DNA of 64,000 nt from Curtobacterium sp. ISL-83 (GCF_018613895.1 NZ_JAGGPH010000013.1:186001-250000); one strand, 5' to 3'; positions 44,000 through 52,847 are shown, counted from the first letter of the stretch. Made by a program: numbers and translations. Notes: a model not told the origin generated them from the letters alone.

Positions 44000-45352
44000 T
44001 CAGGCCGTCAGGACGGCCCACCCGCCGGCCGGGAGGCGCAGGGTCCCGTCCCGCAGGTCGGCTCCGCCCGCCTCCACCCGCGTCGCGTCGGCCGCGGGCA
44101 GGTCGACCGGATCCGGTCCGAGGTTCAGGGCGGTCACCACGGCGGCGGAGTCCGTCGCCGTCCGCAGGACGATCGCGGTGTTCTCCAGGTGCACGACGTC
44201 GGTGTGGGCCCGGTGCAGCCAGGGGTGCCGGCGGCGCAGGGCGACGAGCGCCTCGTGCGCGTGGAACAGGTCGTCATCGGCGCCAGCACGCGCAGACGCC
44301 GGGTCCTCCGGGAACTCCGGACGGACCGCGTCGTCGCCGCCCTCCCGCGCCTCCTTCACACCCAGCCACCCGAACTCGTCGCCCGCCCACACCGACGGAG
44401 TGCCGGCGACCGTGAACAGGACGGCGGCGGCGTGACCGACGAACTCCGTGCCGACCGCACTGGCGATCCGGGTGACGTCGTGGTTGCCGATGAAGGTGCT
44501 CGGCACGAAGGTGGCGAGCAACTCGTCGTGGCGCTCGATCGCGTGGGCCAGCTCGTGGCAGTTCCGGTCGGCGATCCCGTGCCAGATGCCCTGCCAGAGC
44601 TCGTACTGCGTCAGCGAGTCCATCGTCGAGGCGCGCACGATCGCCGCGCCGTCACCGTGGATGACCTCGCCGCTGAACCACGCGTCCGGGAACCGTTCCC
44701 GCACCCGCGGGAGCACCCGCGCCCAGAACGCCGGGGGCACCGCGTAGGCGGCGTCGAGTCGCCACCCGTCCACTCCCCTGCCGAGCCAGTACGTCATCAC
44801 CTCGACGACCAGGTCCTCCACCGCGGGACGGGTGTGGTCGAGGGCGACCAGGATGTCGTGCCCCTCGAACAGCTCGGACCGCACTCGCTCGCCCGGGTGC
44901 CAGCCGTCCCAGTCGACCCGGAACAGTTCCGCCGTCGGTGCATCGGGGCCCTCGGCGCCGAGCGCGCGGAACGCCGGGTGCTCCCGCCCGACGTGGTTGA
45001 ACACCCCGTCGAGCAGGACCTGGACGCCCCGGTCGTGCGCGGCGGAGACCAGCCGGTCGAAGTCCGCTTCGTCGCCGAGTCGCGGGTCGATCCGGAAGTG
45101 GTCGGTGGTGTCGTACCCGTGCGACGACGACTCGAACACCGGACCGAGCATGAGTCCGTTCAGCCCGAGGGCCACGACGTGGTCGAGCCATCCGGCGATG
45201 CGGTCGAGGCGGTGTTCGACGGGTCGCTCCCCCACGGGAGTGCTCGGACGGACCTCGGCGCCGACGAAGCCGAGCGGGTAGACGTGCCACCACATGACGT
45301 GGGTGACCCACTCGGGCTCGTTCGGACGGGAGACAGCGGCTTCAGGAGTCAC
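44000..45352 (-). CDS. GH13 alpha-amylase-family hydrolase
   Basis: 450-residue cytoplasmic glycosidase of the alpha-amylase family. It opens MWWHVYPLGFVGA and has region I DGVFNHVG, region II GWRLDAAY (nucleophile D200), region III SGEVIH (acid/base E229) and region IV FIGNHDVTR (D292). It is shorter than most GH13 enzymes and lacks an extra N-terminal domain, like several actinobacterial proteins called alpha-amylase or neopullulanase-like. The exact substrate (maltodextrin, trehalose-type or other alpha-glucan) cannot be read. It is not in the arabinose regulon: no palindromic operator is visible. The GTG at 45352 sits about seven bases after a CACGAT box. Confidence 0.85.
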   Translation of the reverse strand: MTPEAAVSRPNEPEWVTHVMWWHVYPLGFVGAEVRPSTPVGERPVEHRLDRIAGWLDHVVALGLNGLMLGPVFESSSHGYDTTDHFRIDPRLGDEADFDRLVSAAHDRGVQVLLDGVFNHVGREHPAFRALGAEGPDAPTAELFRVDWDGWHPGERVRSELFEGHDILVALDHTRPAVEDLVVEVMTYWLGRGVDGWRLDAAYAVPPAFWARVLPRVRERFPDAWFSGEVIHGDGAAIVRASTMDSLTQYELWQGIWHGIADRNCHELAHAIERHDELLATFVPSTFIGNHDVTRIASAVGTEFVGHAAAVLFTVAGTPSVWAGDEFGWLGVKEAREGGDDAVRPEFPEDPASARAGADDDLFHAHEALVALRRRHPWLHRAHTDVVHLENTAIVLRTATDSAAVVTALNLGPDPVDLPAADATRVEAGGADLRDGTLRLPAGGWAVLTA

Positions 45353-45419
45353 CGGTCCGATCGTGCCACCTGCACCTCCGCTGTGCGTGCACGTCCACGG
45401 TCGGCGGAGGATGGATGAC

Positions 45420-45818
45420 ATGGGACGAGCCATCCGCACCGAGGACGACGCCCGCCGACTCGAGGCGGAGCAGGCCGAGCGCACGTGCGCGTCGTGCGGT
45501 CGACGGATGCCGGACGCCGCCGGCCCGGACACCAAGTGGTGCTCGGCTGCGTGCCGCCGCCATGGTCTCGACGACACCGACCGCGCGCTCGAGCAGCGGA
45601 TCGACGAGCTCCTGGACGCGCGCGCCCGCACGTCGAGCATCTGCCCGTCCGAGGTCGCGCGGTCGCTCGAGCCCGACGACTGGCGGCCGCTGATGGAGCC
45701 TGCTCGTCGCGCTGCCCGCCGGATGATGGCGCGCGGTGAGGTCGAGATCACGCAGGGCGGCAGTGTCGTCGACCCCTCGACCGCCAAGGGCCCCATCCGG
45801 ATCCGTCGACCGCGCTGA
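45420..45818 (+). CDS. DUF2256/DUF3253 domain protein
   Basis: 132-residue soluble protein. Residues about 21-47 hold a four-Cys pattern, TCASCGRRMP followed by KWCSAACRRHG, like the DUF2256 zinc-ribbon-type motif; the C-terminal part (about 52-132), EQRIDELLDARARTSSICPSEVARSLEP to IRIRRP, is a DUF3253 winged-helix-like domain. Function is unknown; proteins with this pairing sometimes lie near photolyase-like genes, but no such partner adjoins here. ATG at 45420 is preferred because GGAGG lies nine bases before it; an ATG at 45411 directly abuts that site. Confidence 0.7.
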   Translation: MGRAIRTEDDARRLEAEQAERTCASCGRRMPDAAGPDTKWCSAACRRHGLDDTDRALEQRIDELLDARARTSSICPSEVARSLEPDDWRPLMEPARRAARRMMARGEVEITQGGSVVDPSTAKGPIRIRRPR

Positions 45819-45838
45819 CCGACGACGGCCCCCGCGGG

Positions 45839-46237
45839 TCACAGCAGTTCGTCGAGCGTTCCGAGCAATCGCTCCAGAGCCCTCACGAGTCGGCGGGCCT
45901 GCTCCTGGGTGACGCGTGACGACGAGTACTGGAAGTTGGTCTTCTCGTCAGTCAGTCGCTTGAGGTGCAAGCCAGGTCGCCGGTCCGGCGCGCACGCCGT
46001 GTCGAGGAGCCTCCGTGCAGCAGCATGGTCCTCACCGACGTGGTGGTGGCCCAACACTGCTCCGCAGATCGCGTCCGAGGCCGCGATGCCACCCAGGACC
46101 GCGTTCGCCCCGGCCGCCTTCCACTCGGCGTGTTCGGTGGAATCCGTGCACATCTTCGCGAGTTCGAGGTACGACCGTGCCTCCTCGCCGCGCCGACGAA
46201 CAGCGACGGAGTCCATGGCGCGGACTCGCGCTGGCAT
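45839..46237 (-). CDS. HEPN-like protein, putative partner of the nucleotidyltransferase
   Basis: 132-residue, mostly helical protein. The region EHAEWKAAGANAVLGGIAASDAICGAVLGHHHVGEDHAAARRLLDTA resembles HEPN-fold proteins encoded next to minimal nucleotidyltransferases. The RxxxxH RNase motif of active HEPN toxins is not evident, so catalytic activity is uncertain. Its ATG shares one base with the stop of the nucleotidyltransferase gene (TGATG), so the two are translated together. Role as toxin or antitoxin is inference from the MNT-HEPN pattern. Confidence 0.6.
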   Translation of the reverse strand: MPARVRAMDSVAVRRRGEEARSYLELAKMCTDSTEHAEWKAAGANAVLGGIAASDAICGAVLGHHHVGEDHAAARRLLDTACAPDRRPGLHLKRLTDEKTNFQYSSSRVTQEQARRLVRALERLLGTLDELL

Positions 46238-46830
46238 CAGAGCAGGGTCCTGATGTCCGAACCGTAGACAGTGCGCGCTTCCTCGCGCCAGGAACCCACG
46301 AGCGGATCGCCTTCACGGACGAACCGCAGGAGGTCCGCTCGCGTCACGTCGAACACCTGACACTCATTGCCGGTCCACCGTTCGACGAGCTCGCCGAGTT
46401 GCGTCACCGCATCGACGTCGACCGCTTCAGCGAACACGACCAGCAGATCGACGTCGGACGTCTCGGTGGCGTCGCCTCGGGCAACGGACCCGAAGAGCGA
46501 TGCGGACAGGACGTCGAGGTCCTCGCGCTGTACGAACTCGGCGATCCTGCGCTCGAGTTCGTTGCCGGCGCCGAGTCCGAGCTCGACGGCCGGCCACAGG
46601 ACATGCTCGCGATTTGCCCGGTAGGAGGAGTGCTGGAGTCCGCGTTCGACGCAGACGAGGCCGACCTGCTCCAACTTGTCGAGCGCACGCTTGATGCCCG
46701 TGTGCTGGTTGGCGCCCGCCACCCGGGCGACCTGTCGGCCGGTCATCCCGGTGTCCGTCCGCGCGAGCACGCGGAGCGCGTCGGCTTGGGTGGACCCCAG
46801 CAGGGTCGCAAGTGGTTGAGCGAGTTGCAC
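46237..46830 (-). CDS. Winged-helix/minimal nucleotidyltransferase (MNT-like)
   Basis: 197-residue two-domain protein. The N-terminal part (about residues 8-75) is a MarR/ArsR-like winged helix (ADALRVLARTDTGMTGRQVARVAGANQHTGIKRALDKLEQVGLVCVER). The C-terminal part has the nucleotidyltransferase signature SASLFGSVARGDATETSDVDLLVVF (about residues 108-132), with the GS and DxD metal residues. MNT proteins in MNT-HEPN modules neutralise the HEPN toxin by AMP transfer. The GTG at 46830 is chosen for GGAGG five bases upstream and because the palindromic operator then lies outside the gene. The winged helix probably binds that operator for autoregulation. Confidence 0.72.
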   Translation of the reverse strand: MQLAQPLATLLGSTQADALRVLARTDTGMTGRQVARVAGANQHTGIKRALDKLEQVGLVCVERGLQHSSYRANREHVLWPAVELGLGAGNELERRIAEFVQREDLDVLSASLFGSVARGDATETSDVDLLVVFAEAVDVDAVTQLGELVERWTGNECQVFDVTRADLLRFVREGDPLVGSWREEARTVYGSDIRTLL

Positions 46831-46847
46831 GAGTACCTCCGCAAGGA

Positions 46848-46874
46848 GTGTACCGATTTCCGGTACACGTGTAC
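46848..46874. promoter_or_regulatory. Overlapping palindromes before the MNT-HEPN pair
   Basis: GTGTACCG (46848-46855) and CGGTACAC (46861-46868) are perfect arms with a five-base spacer, and GTACACGTGTAC (46863-46874) is a second perfect palindrome overlapping it. A related GTGCACAC lies at 46882-46889. They sit just upstream of the GTG at 46830 and are AT-richer than the surroundings, as expected of an autoregulated operator. Confidence 0.7.
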
Positions 46875-46949
46875 TGCTTTTGTGCACACCGGTTACTCGT
46901 CGAGGCAAGACAGCGCGGGCCAGCCGACACGACCTGGCAGACTCGCACC

Positions 46950-47261
46950 ATGCCTGCTGGGGAACCCGACGACCACTTCTTCGTGGTCGACGGCCGGCGT
47001 TGGCGCCGCACGGACCCGGCGCTGCCCGAGGACCTCGCGGCGGCGCTCCGGTCGCACCTCGGACGCGGTCGGAACGGGGTGAAGCAGGCGAAGCGGAACG
47101 GCGACGACACGGCCCTCGCGGCTGCCCGACACCGGAACGGTCTCGCGAAGCACGGTCTGGGTGAGCGCGGGCCGGAGTGGTGGACCCGCCCCGAGGCCGA
47201 CCGCATCGCCGATGCACGACAGGCCTTGTCCGACCTCGACGCGCTCGACACCGCGCCGTGA
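46950..47261 (+). CDS. Conserved small basic hypothetical protein
   Basis: 103-residue soluble protein, not recognised functionally. The opening DDHFFVVDGRRWRRTDPALPEDLAAALRSHLGRGRNGVK and the later AARHRNGLAKHGLGERGPEWW are highly conserved-looking (Arg/Trp-rich); I recall similar small actinobacterial proteins with an uninformative or misleading transporter-type name. No signal peptide or membrane helix. ATG at 46950; its stop overlaps the next gene's start (GTGA), so they form an operon divergent from the MNT-HEPN pair. Confidence 0.7.
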   Translation: MPAGEPDDHFFVVDGRRWRRTDPALPEDLAAALRSHLGRGRNGVKQAKRNGDDTALAAARHRNGLAKHGLGERGPEWWTRPEADRIADARQALSDLDALDTAP

Positions 47262-47707
47262 GGACGATCCGTGCGCCCCGTTGGCAGCGCCGTCTCGAGC
47301 TGGGGGTCTCCGCGCTGCTCACCGTCATGGGGATCGGCCTCGGGCTCGCTGGTCGCTCGGAGGACGGGGGCGCAGGGGCCGTCATGGTGACGGTGGGTGC
47401 CCTCGTCGGCCTGCCGGGGATCGCCATGGTCCTCCGGTGGCGCGGAGTCGCCGTGCGGTTGTCGGACACGACGCTCCGGTACGACGGCTACTTGCTGTCG
47501 TGGCAGGCGCCCCGCGACGGCATCACGGTCGTCCTCGACGACGCGACCGTCGAGTGGCGGGACGGGTCCGGCGTGGAGCACCGTCGACAGCTGTGGCTGC
47601 TGACGCAGGCGTGGGAGGACGACGGCACCAGGTTCGCCCCGATCTGGCGCTGGCGACGGGAGGCGCTGCTCGCAGTGCGCGAGTGGGCGGGCGCACGCGC
47701 GGTCTGA
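47258..47707 (+). CDS. Small membrane protein, hypothetical
   Basis: 149-residue protein with two adjacent membrane helices (about residues 12-30 and 38-58: LGVSALLTVMGIGLGLAG and AVMVTVGALVGLPGIAMVL), then a cytoplasmic or external domain with VRLSDTTLRYDGYLLSWQ, ITVVLDDATVEW and WLLTQAWEDDG, reminiscent of small PH-like domains. Overlaps the previous gene by four bases. Function unknown. Confidence 0.65.
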   Translation: MRTIRAPRWQRRLELGVSALLTVMGIGLGLAGRSEDGGAGAVMVTVGALVGLPGIAMVLRWRGVAVRLSDTTLRYDGYLLSWQAPRDGITVVLDDATVEWRDGSGVEHRRQLWLLTQAWEDDGTRFAPIWRWRREALLAVREWAGARAV

Positions 47708-47783
47708 CCGCGGTACGCCTCGGCGGCGGCGGGCTGACGAGGACGCCCGCGTCCGCGCTCGACGCCCTGTCCGCCCGCGTGCC

Positions 47784-47789
47784 TACGAT
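47784..47789 (+). promoter_or_regulatory. -10 box TACGAT, leaderless start
   Basis: TACGAT ends six bases before the GTG at 47796. Confidence 0.5.
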
Positions 47790-47795
47790 GGACGG

Positions 47796-48563
47796 GTGAC
47801 CATCCCCGAGGACGCCCCGATCCGCTACGTCGCCCTGGGCGACAGCTTCTCCGAGGGCGTCGGCGACGAGGGGCCGGCGGCGCTGCTCGGGTGGACCGGG
47901 CGACTCGCCTCGGCACTGGCCGCGACCTCGGGGCGCCCGGTCTCGTTCGCGAACCTCGCCATCCGCGGACGGTTGCTCGACGGGGTGCTCGGCGAGCAGG
48001 TGGACCAGGCACTCGCCCTCGATCCGGAGCCCACGCTCGCCACCTTCTGCGCGGGCGGCAACGACCTGCTCCGGCCGTCCTTCGACATCCCGACCCTCAT
48101 CGGGCGCCTCGGCGCCGCCGCGGATCGGTTCCGGGACCGCGGGATCCGCCTCGCGCTGGTGAGCCCCGCCGACCCGAGTGCACGACTCCCCCTGGGTCGC
48201 CTGATCAACCGTCGCGGGGACGCCTGGGCGACCGCGCTGGCCGAGCTCGCCACGGACCGGGGTCTGCCCTTCGTGGACGTCTCGCGCGACACGCAGCTCG
48301 GGCAGGCCGAGTTCTGGTCCACCGACCGCCTGCACATGAACGCGCTCGGACACCGACGGGTCGCGGCCCTGGCGCTCCGCGCGATCGCGGACGGTCCCGG
48401 CCCGGACGAGGCAGCGGCGCCCGGTGCCGCGCGCACGCGGCTCGCGGACGAGCTCCGGTACTACCGGGAGTACGTCGTGCCGTGGCTCGGGCGACGGATC
48501 ACCCGCCGGTCCTCCGGCGACGGACGGACTGCCCCGTACCCGACGTGGACGCCCGTGTCCTGA
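47796..48563 (+). CDS. SGNH/GDSL hydrolase
   Basis: 255-residue cytoplasmic esterase/lipase-fold protein. The four SGNH blocks are visible: GDSFSEGVGDE (nucleophile Ser at about residue 17), G in NLAIRGRLLDG, GGNDLLRP with the Asn, and STDRLHMNALGH with the catalytic Asp and His. No signal peptide. The C-terminal 45 residues (RYYREYVVPWLGRRITRRSSG) are an Arg-rich tail common in the actinobacterial subgroup. Natural substrate unknown. Leaderless GTG start. Confidence 0.85.
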   Translation: MTIPEDAPIRYVALGDSFSEGVGDEGPAALLGWTGRLASALAATSGRPVSFANLAIRGRLLDGVLGEQVDQALALDPEPTLATFCAGGNDLLRPSFDIPTLIGRLGAAADRFRDRGIRLALVSPADPSARLPLGRLINRRGDAWATALAELATDRGLPFVDVSRDTQLGQAEFWSTDRLHMNALGHRRVAALALRAIADGPGPDEAAAPGAARTRLADELRYYREYVVPWLGRRITRRSSGDGRTAPYPTWTPVS

Positions 48564-48587
48564 GGCCCACCGAGCCGGGAGCCCCGG

Positions 48588-50417
48588 TCAGCCCTCGGTG
48601 TGCCCGAGGTCCGGCCGGGTGCGCAGGCACGCCGTGCGCGATGCCGACGCGTGCAGCTCGAACACGACGAGTTCGTTCTGCCCGACGCGCAGCACGGGGC
48701 CGGGGATCGCCAGGGTCTCCTGCGGCCCCCGGGACCAGTACCGGCCGAGGCAGAACCCGTTCACCCACGCGACGCCCTTCCGGAAGCCGTCCAGCGACAG
48801 GAAGCGGTCGTCGGTCGAGGTCAGCCCGAACGTCCCGGCCGCGAAGGCGGGGCCGGCCAGGGTGTCACCCGGCACGGGCTCGATCGCGCCGAGCACCTCG
48901 AGCGCACCGGTCGACACCGGGTCGAGGGCGAGCGGCGAGGCGCTCCAACGGCCCAGGGGCACACCGTCGATGGACACGCCGCCGATCAGCCCCTTCGGCT
49001 CGCCGATGCGTGGCCCGTAGTCGACCCGTCCCTGGTCTTCGACGAGCAGCTCGAGCGCGCCGGAGCCGGCCGGGAGAGTGATGGCGCGGTCGTGGTGTTC
49101 CCGTTCGAGCACCCCGACGACGACGCCGTCGAACGACACGACCGCACGGTCCCGGACCTCGGTGCCGATCGTGAGCACGCCGCCCGACGGCAACGCGACC
49201 TCGGTGCGGTAGAGCACGAAGCCCGAGGCCGCCCCGAGGGCGTCGAAGGTCGGAGGCTCGTGGTGCGTGGTCCAGTCCGTCACCGCTGGTAACAGGGCGG
49301 CCAGCGACGCGACGCGGTCGAGACGGACCGGGAGGTCCGTGGCGGGCGCCAGGGGCGCCTCCAGGCCGTCACCGAAATAGGCATACCCTTCAAGCGTTCC
49401 CGACCCACCCGGCTCCATGGGTGCCGGCAGCGGCGGCACGGCCGCGTAGCGGGCGATGACCGACCGGAAGGCGTGGAACTTCGCGGTGGGCCGCCCCGCC
49501 TCGTCCAGCGGTGCGTCGTAGTCGTACGACGTCGCGATCGGCCGGTACACGCCCTTGTCGTTCGCGCCGTTCGTGAAGCCGAAGTTCGTGCCGCCGTGGA
49601 ACATGTAGACGTTCACGGAGCCACCAGCTGCGAGCAGGTCGTCGAGGTCCGACGCGCTGTCCGCTGCGGACGTCGTGTGGTGGTGCTCACCCCAGCTGTC
49701 GAACCAGCCGTCCCAGAACTCCGAGCACATCAGTGGCCCGGTCGGCTGCGCCTCGCGCAGGCGGGCCAGCCGTGCGACCGACCGGGATCCGAACGAGCCG
49801 GTCTTGTGCAGGGACGGCAGCGAACCGTCCTCGAGCATGGTGCCCATCGGCTGGTCGACGCTCGTGAAGGGCACCGTGAGACCGATGTCCCGGTGCATCT
49901 GCTCGAGCGCACGCAGGTACTCCGGGTCCGAGCCGTACGCGCCGTACTCGTTCTCGACCTGGACGAGCACGATCGGGCCGCCGTGGTCGATCTGCCGCGG
50001 CACGAGCACGGGCGCGAGCTGGTCGAGGTACCGCGACACCGCGCCCAGGAACTGGGGCTCGTTCCGCCGGACCCCCACGGCGCCGTCGGCGAAGAGCCAG
50101 TACGGCAGGCCGCCGTTGCTCCACTCGGCACAGATGTAGGGGCCGGGGCGGACGATGGCGTGCATGCCCTCCGCGGCGACGAGGTCGAGGAACCGTCCGA
50201 GGTCCAGGCCCCCGGTCAGGTCGAAGACGTCGGGAGCCGGCGCGTGCGCGTTCCAGGCGACGTAGGTCTCGATCGTGTTCAGGCCCATGAGCTTGGCCTT
50301 GCGGATGCGGTCCGCCCACAGGTCGGGGTGCACACGGAAGTAGTGGATCGCACCGGACAGGATCCGGTGCGGCTCGCCGTCGAGCAGGAAGTCGGTGTCG
50401 CCGATCGCGAAGCGCAT
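48588..50417 (-). CDS. GH35 beta-galactosidase
   Basis: 609-residue cytoplasmic beta-galactosidase. It has the GH35 opening GEPHRILSGAIHYFRVHPDLWADRIRKAK, GLNTIETYVAWNAHAP, the acid/base in VQVENEYGAYG (E157), the nucleophile in CSEFWDGWFDSWG (E233) and the YMFHGGTNFGFTNGA segment. The C-terminal half holds two beta-sandwich domains. There is no signal peptide, so it hydrolyses galactosides brought in by the importer encoded just upstream on the same strand. A 13-bp hairpin lies in the 75-base gap to the binding-protein gene. Probably controlled by the LacI protein at 53985. Confidence 0.93.
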   Translation of the reverse strand: MRFAIGDTDFLLDGEPHRILSGAIHYFRVHPDLWADRIRKAKLMGLNTIETYVAWNAHAPAPDVFDLTGGLDLGRFLDLVAAEGMHAIVRPGPYICAEWSNGGLPYWLFADGAVGVRRNEPQFLGAVSRYLDQLAPVLVPRQIDHGGPIVLVQVENEYGAYGSDPEYLRALEQMHRDIGLTVPFTSVDQPMGTMLEDGSLPSLHKTGSFGSRSVARLARLREAQPTGPLMCSEFWDGWFDSWGEHHHTTSAADSASDLDDLLAAGGSVNVYMFHGGTNFGFTNGANDKGVYRPIATSYDYDAPLDEAGRPTAKFHAFRSVIARYAAVPPLPAPMEPGGSGTLEGYAYFGDGLEAPLAPATDLPVRLDRVASLAALLPAVTDWTTHHEPPTFDALGAASGFVLYRTEVALPSGGVLTIGTEVRDRAVVSFDGVVVGVLEREHHDRAITLPAGSGALELLVEDQGRVDYGPRIGEPKGLIGGVSIDGVPLGRWSASPLALDPVSTGALEVLGAIEPVPGDTLAGPAFAAGTFGLTSTDDRFLSLDGFRKGVAWVNGFCLGRYWSRGPQETLAIPGPVLRVGQNELVVFELHASASRTACLRTRPDLGHTEG

Positions 50418-50438
50418 GGGGTGACTCTTTCAGGGAGC

Positions 50439-50469
50439 GGGGCCGTGCGGAGGGTGTCCGCACGGCCCC
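50439..50469 (-). terminator. Intercistronic hairpin before GH35 gene
   Basis: GGGGCCGTGCGGA and TCCGCACGGCCCC form a perfect 13-bp stem with a five-base loop between the binding-protein stop (50493) and the GH35 start. Partial termination or mRNA protection of the upstream genes is likely, since the GH35 gene has no other clear promoter. Confidence 0.65.
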
Positions 50470-50492
50470 GGGTTCAGGCAGGAGGCAGGGAA

Positions 50493-51827
50493 CTACTTGG
50501 TCGAGACCGTGAAGCCCTGCTGCTTGCCGTACTTGACCAGGGCGTCCTGCCAGGCCTTGAGACCGGACTCGAGCGACGTGCCCTTCTCGTAGGACTGCCC
50601 GACGGTGTCCGCGTAGACGCTGTTCGCGTAGACCTGGTACGGCAGGTACGTGAAGCCGTTGTCCGAGGACTTCGACGCGTCGACCAGGACCTTGTTGATC
50701 TGCTGGCCGCCGAAGTAGGCCGGCTTCTGCTCCTGGAACGCCGAGGAGTTCAGGTCAGCGGTGGCCGACGGGAACCCGCCGGACTGCATGAAGACCTTCG
50801 TGGACTCCTTCGACGAGTTGAGCCACTTCAGGAAGCCCGCGGCGAGTGCCTGGTTCTTCGACTGCTTCATGACGACCTCGGAGCTGCCCCCGTTGTTCGC
50901 GGTCTGCGCGGTGCTGCCGTCGTACGTCGGCATCGGCGCGACGCGCCAGTCGCCCTCGGCGGCGGCGACGCTCGCCTCGAGGTTCCCGGGCATCCAGGCG
51001 CCGGTGATCAGCGTGGCGATCTGGCCGTTGCCGAGCTGCTTGTACCAGTCGTCGGTCCACCCGACGGTCTTCGACAGCAGGCCCTGCTCGACGAGCTGGT
51101 TCCAGGTGCTCGTCCACTTCTTGGTGCCGGCGTCGGCGAGGTTGACCGTCACCTTGTCGCCCTTGGTGGTGAACGGCGTGCCACCGGCCTGGGCGATCAT
51201 GCTCGTGGTGAAGCCGGCGTCGCCGGAGTCCGCCGCGATGTAGCTGTTCGGGTCGGCCTGGTGCAGCTTCTTGGCGGCGGCGACGTACTCGTCCCACGTC
51301 TTCGGCACCGCGATGCCGTCCTTGTCGAACACCTTCTTGTTGTAGAACAGCGCCATGGGGCCGGAGTCCTGCGGCAGACCGTAGATCTTGCCGTTCATCG
51401 CGACCGAGTTCCACGTGCTGGCGGCGAACTTGCTCTTCAGGTCACCGAAGCCGTACGACGACAGGTCGAGCAGGGAGTCGGACAGGGCGAACTGCGGCAG
51501 CGCGTAGTACTCGACCTGGGCGACGTCGGGAGCCCCCGAGCCGGCCTTCACGGTGTTCTGCAGCTTCGTGTACTGGTCCGACCCGGTGCCGGCGTTGACC
51601 AGCTTGACGGTGACCTTCGGGTACTGCTTCTCGAACGCGGCGACCTGGTCCTTCGCGGACGGCGTCCACGACCAGTACGTGAGCGTGCCGCCCTTGGCGA
51701 GGGCCTTGTCGATGTCGGACGACGACCCGCCCGAGGACGATCCGCCGGACGCGCAGGCGGCGAGGGCGATGGTGGCGGTGACGCCGATGGCCAGGGCGCT
51801 GAGGCCCCGCCGGAGACGCTGGTGCAT
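50493..51827 (-). CDS. Family 1 sugar-binding lipoprotein of the GH35-linked importer
   Basis: 444-residue lipoprotein. Signal peptide at residues 7-25 with lipobox IALAAC, then a Ser/Gly linker. SBP_bac_1 features: GGTLTYWSWTPSAKDQVAAFEKQYPKVTVKLV near the start, APDVAQVEYYALPQF, and YGLPQDSGPMALFYNKKVF. The ATG at 51827 follows AAAGG at a normal distance, while an upstream GTG at 51842 does not. It is third in the minus-strand operon after two permeases and before the GH35 enzyme, so it should bind a beta-galactoside or galacto-oligosaccharide. Confidence 0.9.
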   Translation of the reverse strand: MHQRLRRGLSALAIGVTATIALAACASGGSSSGGSSSDIDKALAKGGTLTYWSWTPSAKDQVAAFEKQYPKVTVKLVNAGTGSDQYTKLQNTVKAGSGAPDVAQVEYYALPQFALSDSLLDLSSYGFGDLKSKFAASTWNSVAMNGKIYGLPQDSGPMALFYNKKVFDKDGIAVPKTWDEYVAAAKKLHQADPNSYIAADSGDAGFTTSMIAQAGGTPFTTKGDKVTVNLADAGTKKWTSTWNQLVEQGLLSKTVGWTDDWYKQLGNGQIATLITGAWMPGNLEASVAAAEGDWRVAPMPTYDGSTAQTANNGGSSEVVMKQSKNQALAAGFLKWLNSSKESTKVFMQSGGFPSATADLNSSAFQEQKPAYFGGQQINKVLVDASKSSDNGFTYLPYQVYANSVYADTVGQSYEKGTSLESGLKAWQDALVKYGKQQGFTVSTK

Positions 51828-51875
51828 GGGTGTGCCTTTCACTTCTTCGTGTTGGGTTCGTGCTGCTGCGGGTGG

Positions 51876-52847
51876 TCAGGCCTTGACGGACCCGGCCGCG
51901 AGGCCGGACTGCCAGAAGCGCTGGAGGAAGAGGAACGCGACCACGATCGGGATGATCGTGAGGAGCGATCCGGTGACGACGAGGTTGTAGATCGGCTGCG
52001 CCCCGGAACCGGTGGCCTGCGCGTTCCACTGGTTGAGCCCGACGGTGAGCGGGTACCACTTCGGGTCGCTCAGCATGATGAGCGGCAGGAAGTAGTTGTT
52101 CCAGGTGGCGACGACGGCGAACAGCAGGACCGTGACGACACCGGGGGCGAGCAGGCGGAGCGCGATGGTGAAGAAGATCCGGAACTCCCCCGCGCCGTCC
52201 ATGCGGGCGGCCTCGAGGAGCTCCGCCGGGATCGCGTCCACCGCGTAGGTCCAGATCAGGTACATCCCGAACGGGCTGATGAGCGACGGCAGGATGATCG
52301 CCCACGGGGTGTTCGTCAGCCCGACCTGCGAGAAGAGCAGGAACGTCGGGACGGCGAGGGCGGTCCCGGGTACCGCGATCGCACCGAGCACGACGGCGAA
52401 GACGGCGCGACGGCCGGGGAACTGGAACTTCGCCATGCCGTACCCCGCGACCGTGGCGAGCAGGGTCGCACCGCCCGCGCCGACCACGACGTAGAGCAGC
52501 GTGTTCCCGAACCACTGCAGGAAGATGCCGTCGTTGTAGGTCAGCGTGTCGACGATGTTCTGCCACAGGTTGAAGTGGCCGCCGAACCACAGACCGAAGG
52601 TCGACAGCAACGACGACTGCGTCTTCGTGCTGTTCACGAGCAGGTAGAACAGCGGTGCGAACGAGTACACGACGAACACGACCATGACCGCCGTCAGCAG
52701 TCCGGACCGCTTGATCCGGCGTCCGCCCTCGGCGTTGCGGACGCGTCGGGTCGGCCGGGAGGCGCGGCCCGAGCGGGTGCGCGCGTCGCCGAACGTCGTG
52801 GTCGCCTCCGTCACGGTGGCGCGTGCGGGGGTCTGCAGGGCGCTCAT
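51876..52847 (-). CDS. CUT1 sugar ABC permease (MalG-like), GH35-linked
   Basis: 323-residue permease with a basic N-terminal tail of about 45 residues and six helices (first at about 50-72). The EAA loop is ELLEAARMDGAGEFRIFFTIALRLLAPG near residue 220, and the protein ends RFWQSGLAAGSVKA as usual in this family. Its ATG overlaps the stop of the first permease gene (ATGA). Confidence 0.9.
   Translation of the reverse strand: MSALQTPARATVTEATTTFGDARTRSGRASRPTRRVRNAEGGRRIKRSGLLTAVMVVFVVYSFAPLFYLLVNSTKTQSSLLSTFGLWFGGHFNLWQNIVDTLTYNDGIFLQWFGNTLLYVVVGAGGATLLATVAGYGMAKFQFPGRRAVFAVVLGAIAVPGTALAVPTFLLFSQVGLTNTPWAIILPSLISPFGMYLIWTYAVDAIPAELLEAARMDGAGEFRIFFTIALRLLAPGVVTVLLFAVVATWNNYFLPLIMLSDPKWYPLTVGLNQWNAQATGSGAQPIYNLVVTGSLLTIIPIVVAFLFLQRFWQSGLAAGSVKA

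Noticed and set aside
46882-46914. Longer N-terminus for the nucleotidyltransferase starting at an upstream GTG
   Set aside because: This would place the palindromic operator inside the coding region and ignore the GGAGG site five bases before the GTG at 46830.
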